Below are positions 6,220-11,020 of a stretch of DNA of 11,020 nt, piece by piece (positions within the stretch are counted from its first letter, which is position 1; each line of letters starts with the position of its first letter). The notes under the pieces are model-generated. The model made no database searches, had not been told where the DNA came from, and saw only the letters and a program-made list of their open reading frames with translations. A program made the position numbers and the translations under genes. Origin of the DNA: Oscillospiraceae bacterium (GTDB lineage: Bacteria > Bacillota > Clostridia > Oscillospirales > Ruminococcaceae); assembly GCA_015067125.1 (NCBI GenBank), contig SVNB01000061.1, forward strand, positions 1-11,020, in the 5' to 3' direction.

Positions 6220-6768
6220 TTATTTTTCATAAATTTCGGGTTTAAGAACGCCGATATAGGGAAGATGACGATACTGCTGGTCAAAGTCAAGACCGTAACC
6301 AACAACAAATTCATCCGGAACGGTAAAGCAGAAGTAATCCGCTTTTACGTCCGCAATGCGGCGTTCCGGCTTATCAAGCAAAGTTGCAATTCTGATGGAA
6401 GAAACGTTTCTGTGCTCCAAAAGGTTTTTAAGATAAGAAAGAGTCATGCCGCTGTCAAGAATATCCTCTACTATCAGAATATCCTTGCCGGAAAGATCGT
6501 GGTCAAGGTCCTTGATGATTTTTACAACGCCGGTGGTTTTTGTGCCGCCGCCATAGCTTGAAACAGACATAAAGTCAATGTTTATCGGAATGGAAATCGC
6601 TCTCATCAGGTCGGCCATAAAAATAACGGAACCTTTAAGAACGGCAACAAGCATAAGATTTTTATCCGCATAATCCTTGCTTATCATTTTGCCCATTTTT
6701 TTAACCGCTTTTTTAATGTCCTTTTCAGAAATCAGTACTCTTTCGATATCGTTTTCTATGTTAGCCAT
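6220..6768 (-). CDS. hpt: Hypoxanthine phosphoribosyltransferase
   Basis: Hpt salvages hypoxanthine (and usually guanine) with PRPP to give IMP or GMP in the cytoplasm. The 182 residues match the family. The PRPP-binding signature is VEDILDSGMT (100-109), with the two acidic residues E101/D102. LKGS (44-47) is the pyrophosphate-binding loop, SSYGGGT (70-76) lies in the flexible loop, and VVGYGLDF (155-162) is the conserved purine-site segment near the C-terminus. It sits between tilS (25-base gap) and ftsH, the order also known from Bacillus. A GGAGG (6784-6780) is 11 bases before the ATG, slightly far but the best site present. No unusual residue is seen. Confidence 0.96.
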   Translation of the reverse strand: MANIENDIERVLISEKDIKKAVKKMGKMISKDYADKNLMLVAVLKGSVIFMADLMRAISIPINIDFMSVSSYGGGTKTTGVVKIIKDLDHDLSGKDILIVEDILDSGMTLSYLKNLLEHRNVSSIRIATLLDKPERRIADVKADYFCFTVPDEFVVGYGLDFDQQYRHLPYIGVLKPEIYEK

Positions 6769-6793
6769 TTTTTCCGCATCCTCCGCAACAGAA

Positions 6794-8170
6794 TTATTTA
6801 TTTTCGCGGCAGATTTTCATCGCCGCAATATTAACTGTTTTTTCAGAAAGTCTTGCGCGCTTTGCCGCCCCAAGGCCTTCTATCCAGATAACGCCCGCGT
6901 CATCTGCAATTACCGCAACGGAATTTCTTTCTTCCGCCGGAATTTTTTCTTCGATAAAAAGTTTTTTAAGGGTTTTCGTTCCGCCGTGAATATCGGCTTT
7001 ATCTCCCTCTTTACGGCTGCGGATAACCGCGCTGCCCTGTATTTTATCAAAATCAAATGTATCTTTTAAGGCATAATTATAAACTTTATGTAAACTTTGC
7101 CCCGGTTTTTCTGACAGAATACGGATTTCCAGCGTTTTTTCGTCATTAAGGGGAATTTTACCTTCGAAAAAAGCCTGCTCTGTTAAGGGCGGCTTTTCTT
7201 CTGCCTTTACCTCTTTTTTAAGAATTCCGTTTTTCTGCACAAGATATTCGTTTTTCAAAAGCTCTTCTTTAAAATCCTCTTTGCCAAGCTTTTCCGCAAT
7301 GCGCAAAGTGCGTTCGTAATCAAACGCAAATCCAAATTTTTCAAGAAGCATAGCCGCCGCTCTGTTTTTTACCGCCGGGTGGGCTTTTTCTATTTCCGCC
7401 GTGCGGTATCCTTCGGTGGTTTTCGATTTTTCCAGCAGCTTTTCCGCTTCGGAATCTATAAAATCCCTTGCATCACAAAGATTTTTGGAAAGCCGCAGAA
7501 AAGCCTTTTCAAACCCGGGGTTTATCTCCTTCATCACCGGAATAACCCCATGCCTTATTCTGTTACGGGTATATTCATCGGTAAGGTTGGTGCTGTCCGT
7601 AACATAATCAAGGCCGTGCTCGTTTGCATAAGCTTCGATCTGCCCGCGGGAAAATTCGATAAGCGGACGCACTATTTTTCCTCTAACCGGAGGGATTCCG
7701 CAAATTCCGGAAAGAGCCGCACCTCTGGCAGAATTAAAAATATAGGTTTCCGCGCAGTCCGAAAGGCTGTGTGCCGTGGCAATTTTAGCGTTTTCGCCAA
7801 GTTCTTCGGCGCAGTGCTCAAAAAACTCGTAGCGGAGCTTTCTTCCCGCTTCCTCGGTGCTCAAACGGTGCTTTTCGGCATATTCCGCAACGTTTACGCT
7901 TAAAACCCGGCATTCTATGCCGTATTTTTCGCAAAGGGAGCGCACAAAAGCCTCGTCCCTGTCGCTTTCTGCTCCGCGCAGATTGTGATTTATATGAGCA
8001 CAGATAATTTCAAGATCCATTTCCGTGCTCAAACGCCAAAGAATGTGCAGAAGAACAGAAGAATCGCACCCGCCGGAAACCGCCGCAACGATTTTTCCGC
8101 CCTTTTCAAACATTTCAAAGCGCCGTATAACCTTTTTAACCGCTTCCGTTTCAAGCGGAGCGGTGTTCAT
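6794..8170 (-). CDS. tilS: tRNA(Ile)-lysidine synthase
   Basis: TilS uses ATP and lysine to convert C34 of tRNA-Ile(CAU) to lysidine, so that the tRNA reads AUA and is charged with isoleucine; it is normally essential. The 458-residue protein has the PP-loop ATP pyrophosphatase motif SGGCDS (32-37), AHINHNLRG and ATAHSLSD segments of the N-terminal domain, and a full C-terminal domain with IRSRKEGDKADIHGGTKTLK and IEEKIPAEERN. I chose the ATG at 8170 because GGAGG (8182-8178) lies 7 bases upstream, and because this ATG overlaps the dnaB stop as ATGA, which implies translational coupling. An in-frame upstream start 16 codons earlier would lie inside dnaB and lacks support. Confidence 0.96.
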   Translation of the reverse strand: MNTAPLETEAVKKVIRRFEMFEKGGKIVAAVSGGCDSSVLLHILWRLSTEMDLEIICAHINHNLRGAESDRDEAFVRSLCEKYGIECRVLSVNVAEYAEKHRLSTEEAGRKLRYEFFEHCAEELGENAKIATAHSLSDCAETYIFNSARGAALSGICGIPPVRGKIVRPLIEFSRGQIEAYANEHGLDYVTDSTNLTDEYTRNRIRHGVIPVMKEINPGFEKAFLRLSKNLCDARDFIDSEAEKLLEKSKTTEGYRTAEIEKAHPAVKNRAAAMLLEKFGFAFDYERTLRIAEKLGKEDFKEELLKNEYLVQKNGILKKEVKAEEKPPLTEQAFFEGKIPLNDEKTLEIRILSEKPGQSLHKVYNYALKDTFDFDKIQGSAVIRSRKEGDKADIHGGTKTLKKLFIEEKIPAEERNSVAVIADDAGVIWIEGLGAAKRARLSEKTVNIAAMKICRENK

Positions 8171-9519
8171 CGGTCTTCCTCCAAAGTAGTAAACTTTGTA
8201 AACTGGCCGTCCCAGCAAAGGGTGGCCGTGCCGGTTTCGCCGTGGCGGTTTTTCGCAACAATAACCTCCACCGTATCCGCTTCCGGAGTGGCAACGCCCT
8301 CCTGCTGCTGATAGTAAGATTCGCGGTAAAGGAACATTACGATATCCGCATCCTGCTCGATGGAGCCGGATTCACGCAGGTCCGAAAGCATAGGTTTATG
8401 CCCCTGTCTGCTTTCCGTTCCACGGGAAAGCTGAGAAAGCACAATTACCGGAACGTTAAGTTCCTTTGCCATCAGTTTAAGGTTTCTGGTCATTTCAGAA
8501 ACTTCCTGAACACGGTTATCGCTGCGCTTGCCCGAAGACATAAGCTGAAGATAGTCTATGATAACAAGGTCAAGATTTTTTACCCTGCGCAGTTTTGCCT
8601 TCATTTCAGAAACCGTAATGCCTGCGGTATCGTCTATAAGAATATTGGTTTTATTAAGCATCTGTGCCGCTTCCGCAAGGCGCGTCCAGTCAGAAGCTTC
8701 CAAAGAACCTATGCGCAGCTTCCAGCTTTCCACCATCGCTTCGCAGGAAAGCATACGCGAAGTTATCTGCTCGCTGCTCATTTCCAAAGAGAAAATAGCC
8801 ACGTTCTTTTTCTGCTTCATGGCAACTTTTGCGGCAATGTTCAGCGCAAAGCTGGTTTTGCCCAAACCCGGTCTTGCCGCTATTATAACAAGGTCGGATT
8901 TATTAAGTCCGCCAAGCTTTGCGTCAACTGCGGAATACCCCGTTTTAAGACCAAGGTACTGTTCCCTGTCCTCTCCGGAAAGTTTGTTTATTCTGTCATA
9001 AGCTTCAATAAGAGTATCGCTTATAGGAATAAGTCCTCTGGCATCTCTGCCCTGGCGGATATCATAAATTTTCTGCTCCGCGGAATCCAGCAAAAGCTTG
9101 CCTTCGGCACCGCTTTCCCTTGCCTCGTTAAGAATTCCGCCGGAAATTTCGATAAGGTTTCTGGTAAGCTGTTTATCCAGAATAATATCCACATAGGCCC
9201 CAAGGTTGCGCACGGAGGGAACTATCTCCATAAGGTGAGAAAGGTATATCTTTGCTTCCTGCTCACTCTGGAATATTTCTTCTTCCTTTGCGGCTTCAAG
9301 CAGGGTTATAAAGTCCACCGGTTCACCGGAAGTGAACATACGCACCATTTCGTTAAAAAGGGCTTTGTGCTGCGGGCGGTAAAAGCTGTCCGGCCTAAGC
9401 CTTTCCACAAGTTCGGAAAGGCACCCAGGTTCCACCAGAACCGCGCCCAGAACGCTCTGCTCCGCCTCCATGCTGTAAGGCAGATCCATTCCAAGCAAAA
9501 GCGGATTATCGTTTTCCAA
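8167..9519 (-). CDS. dnaB: Replicative DNA helicase DnaB
   Basis: DnaB (DnaC in Bacillus naming) is the hexameric 5'-3' helicase that unwinds the replication fork and works with primase. It has the N-terminal primase-contact domain (PYSMEAEQSVLGA onward, to about residue 115), a linker, and a RecA-like ATPase domain. Numbering from the TTG start, Walker A is ARPGLGKT (about 215-222), the H1a-type segment is IFSLEMSSEQ (about 242), Walker B is LVIIDYLQLM (about 318-327), and VIVLSQLSRG and DLRESGSIEQDAD follow. Walker A reads RPGLGKT where RPSMGKT is common, keeping the key GKT. No intein interrupts it. I favour the TTG at 9519, 5 bases after AGAGGTGA; a GTG at 9528, three codons earlier, lies inside that binding site but remains possible (453 aa). 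The stop overlaps tilS by four bases. Confidence 0.95.
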   Translation of the reverse strand: MENDNPLLLGMDLPYSMEAEQSVLGAVLVEPGCLSELVERLRPDSFYRPQHKALFNEMVRMFTSGEPVDFITLLEAAKEEEIFQSEQEAKIYLSHLMEIVPSVRNLGAYVDIILDKQLTRNLIEISGGILNEARESGAEGKLLLDSAEQKIYDIRQGRDARGLIPISDTLIEAYDRINKLSGEDREQYLGLKTGYSAVDAKLGGLNKSDLVIIAARPGLGKTSFALNIAAKVAMKQKKNVAIFSLEMSSEQITSRMLSCEAMVESWKLRIGSLEASDWTRLAEAAQMLNKTNILIDDTAGITVSEMKAKLRRVKNLDLVIIDYLQLMSSGKRSDNRVQEVSEMTRNLKLMAKELNVPVIVLSQLSRGTESRQGHKPMLSDLRESGSIEQDADIVMFLYRESYYQQQEGVATPEADTVEVIVAKNRHGETGTATLCWDGQFTKFTTLEEDR

Positions 9520-9561
9520 AATTTTCACCTCTCATAGTCTTCCTTTAAAGAGAAGCCTTTT

Positions 9562-10005
9562 TTATTCGGAAACAAGCACAAAAATCTTTGCGGAAACGCC
9601 GTGGCCGAATTTTACTTCCGCGTTAAAAGTTCCAAAGGATTTTATATCGCTTTCAAGGCTTACTTTCTTTTTATCCACTTCAATTCCGTACTGTTTTTTG
9701 ATTTCCGCGGCAACGTCCGCAGCGGTGATGGAACCGAAAAGCTTGCCGTTGGAACCTGCCGCACCGGACATTTTAACGGTTTTTTCTTTAATAACAGCGG
9801 CAGAATCCATTGCCGCCTGTTTTTCAAGGGCAAGTTTGCGTTCTTTTGCGGCCTCTTTCTGCTTAAGTTCGTTAAGTGCCTGGGGGGTTGCTTCCATTGC
9901 AAGTTTTTTGGGAAGAAGAAAATTTCTTGCGTAACCGTCAGAAGCGTTGATAAGCTCGCCTTTTTTGCCGGAACCTTTTACGTCTTCGAGAAGAATAACT
10001 TTCAT
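9562..10005 (-). CDS. rplI: 50S ribosomal protein L9
   Basis: L9 binds 23S rRNA at the base of the L1 stalk and helps frame maintenance. The 147 residues fit the usual two-lobed form. The N-terminal rRNA-binding lobe has MKVILLEDVKGSGKKGE and DGYARNFLLPKKLA (the L9 signature). A long charged helix (about 45-75) leads to a C-terminal lobe with GSNGKLFGSIT and KSFGTFNAEVKFGHGV. The start is the ATG at 10005, with AAAGGAG 10 bases upstream. Earlier in-frame ATG codons would add residues unlike the family. It lies between gdpP and dnaB, the order typical of Firmicutes. Confidence 0.97.
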   Translation of the reverse strand: MKVILLEDVKGSGKKGELINASDGYARNFLLPKKLAMEATPQALNELKQKEAAKERKLALEKQAAMDSAAVIKEKTVKMSGAAGSNGKLFGSITAADVAAEIKKQYGIEVDKKKVSLESDIKSFGTFNAEVKFGHGVSAKIFVLVSE

Positions 10006-10031
10006 AATATAATAACTCCTTTCGGGTAAGC

Positions 10032-10050
10032 CGCCTTTAAAACAAAGGGG
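10032..10050. repeat. Imperfect palindrome in the gdpP-rplI gap (looser copy 3)
   Basis: CGCCTTT (10032-10038) can pair with AAAGGGG (10044-10050) at 6 of 7 positions around AAAAC. On the minus strand it reads TGCCCCTTTGTTTTAAAGG, resembling the CCCCTTGTTAAA palindromes at 4037 and 6174. It lies just upstream of the rplI ribosome binding site. Confidence 0.4.
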
Positions 10051-10058
10051 CACGTTTT

Positions 10059-11020
10059 TTATGCATCCGCGTGACCCGCGGCTTTTTCGTAATAATCATC
10101 TATGGCGGCAAAAAGTTTTTCCTTTGCCTCCTGCGGAGAGATATCCGGAATCTGCGCACCGGCCATTGTCTGATGACCGCCGCCGCCCAGAGCTTCCATA
10201 ATAACCTGCACGTTCATTCCGCCAAGGCTTCTGGCGGAAAAAGAAACGCCCACCGCAGTTTTATACATTACAACAGAAGAAGCAACTCCGCTGATGGTCA
10301 GAAGTTCATCTGCCGCCTGGGGCGCCACAAGACCGATATCATCATAGGATTTTGCGAAAGAAACCGCGCATCCGCGGTAAATTTCCGCAGTGGAAACAAT
10401 TTTGGAACGGTGCTGATAGCTCTGCAAACTTCCGCTGAAAAGTTCTTTTACCTTAACGGTATCCGCACCAACTTTTTTAAGGTACGCCGCCGCTTCAAAA
10501 GTGCGCACGCCCGCCCGCATGGAAAAACTTTTTGTATCAAGCATAATGCCGGAAAGAAGAGCTTCCGCCTCCTGTTTTTTAAGCTTGCATCTGCTGTCAA
10601 AATACTGCAAAAGTTCGGTAACCATTTCCGAAGCGGAAGAAGCATAGGGTTCGTGATAAAAAATAACGGCGTTATCAATGCTTCCCACCATTCTTCTGTG
10701 GTGGTCAATAACAACCACGTTGCGGCACGCCGCATAAATATCCTGGGATTCCAGAATATTTCTTATATGGGTATCCACCACTATAAGAAGGGTATCTTCG
10801 TTTATTTTTTCCTTTGCCTCTTCCGGAGAAATAAACAGTTCCAGCGTGCCGGCCTTTTCTATTTTATCAATAAGCGGTTTTGCAAGGCAGGTTTCTCTGT
10901 TCACCACAATGTGAACGTCCTTTTCCATATCGCGCACGGCACCGGCCATGCCCACAGCGGCTCCGATGCAGTCCAGATCGCCGAAGCGGTGACCCATAAC
11001 AAGCACGTTGGAGGAAGATT
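10059..11020 (-). CDS. gdpP: Cyclic-di-AMP phosphodiesterase GdpP, DHH-DHHA1 part (5' end outside window)
   Basis: The frame is open to the right edge (…SSSNVLVMGHRF), so the gene starts outside. The 319 visible residues are a complete DHH phosphoesterase module: GHRFGDLDCIGA with the DxD metal site, VVDTH, IDHH (the DHH motif) in VVVIDHHRRM, SGIMLDTKSF with a further metal Asp, and a DHHA1 domain ending in EALGGGGHQTMAGA. This module hydrolyses c-di-AMP to pApA in GdpP (YybT), where it follows two membrane segments, PAS and degenerate GGDEF domains. Those would lie beyond the edge and are not seen. The identity rests on motif fit and on the conserved gdpP-rplI-dnaB order. A stand-alone NrnA-type phosphoesterase is less likely because the frame has no start near the DxD motif other than internal codons. 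The rplI start lies 53 bases after its stop. Confidence 0.9.
   Translation of the reverse strand, partial: SSSNVLVMGHRFGDLDCIGAAVGMAGAVRDMEKDVHIVVNRETCLAKPLIDKIEKAGTLELFISPEEAKEKINEDTLLIVVDTHIRNILESQDIYAACRNVVVIDHHRRMVGSIDNAVIFYHEPYASSASEMVTELLQYFDSRCKLKKQEAEALLSGIMLDTKSFSMRAGVRTFEAAAYLKKVGADTVKVKELFSGSLQSYQHRSKIVSTAEIYRGCAVSFAKSYDDIGLVAPQAADELLTISGVASSVVMYKTAVGVSFSARSLGGMNVQVIMEALGGGGHQTMAGAQIPDISPQEAKEKLFAAIDDYYEKAAGHADA

Noticed and set aside
8242..9537. A 431-codon plus-strand open frame opposite dnaB
   Set aside because: It mirrors the dnaB coding frame, has Phe/His/Arg-rich composition with no motifs, and has no ribosome binding site.

Overview
The window looks like chromosomal DNA of a low-to-mid GC Clostridia (Bacillota), most plausibly an uncultured gut Oscillospiraceae/Ruminococcaceae-type bacterium. 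The reasons are the strong GGAGG-type ribosome binding sites, the protein families present, and two gene orders classical in Firmicutes (gdpP-rplI-dnaB and tilS-hpt-ftsH). The taxon is an inference from gene content only.

Layout. Positions 1-1706 (minus strand) hold a two-gene unit: a small YccF-family membrane protein, then a lipoprotein with a propeller-like N-terminal half and the start of a family 1 solute-binding domain; the lipoprotein runs off the left edge. A 260-base divergent promoter region (1707-1966) separates this unit from glmS (1967-3793, plus strand), which makes glucosamine-6-phosphate and ends at a strong intrinsic terminator. Positions 3794-4233 hold no gene. They carry two facing terminators and a set of hairpins and small repeats. 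From 4276 to the right edge everything is on the minus strand and reads as one long cluster, in transcription order gdpP (partial), rplI, dnaB, tilS, hpt, ftsH. It is tightly spaced, with gaps of 25-69 bases and an ATGA overlap at dnaB/tilS, and it ends in a terminator at about 4174-4204.

How the genes relate. The minus-strand cluster is housekeeping: c-di-AMP turnover (GdpP), ribosome (L9), replication fork helicase (DnaB), AUA decoding (TilS), purine salvage (Hpt) and membrane proteolysis (FtsH). Two conserved Firmicutes blocks are joined here into one apparent transcription unit. glmS stands alone with its own promoter and shows no room for a glmS ribozyme leader.

I did not find a defence system, mobile gene cargo, CRISPR array, RNA gene or other clearly new system. 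The most noteworthy signals are small: (i) an in-frame TAA in ftsH followed by 13 more codons of an acidic tail-like sequence and a second stop next to the terminator; (ii) a near-perfect inverted repeat over the glmS -35 region; (iii) a 15-base inverted repeat bracketing the glmS/ftsH intergenic region, with related hairpins inside each arm; and (iv) a recurring CCCCTTGTTAAA...GGGG palindrome in non-coding gaps.
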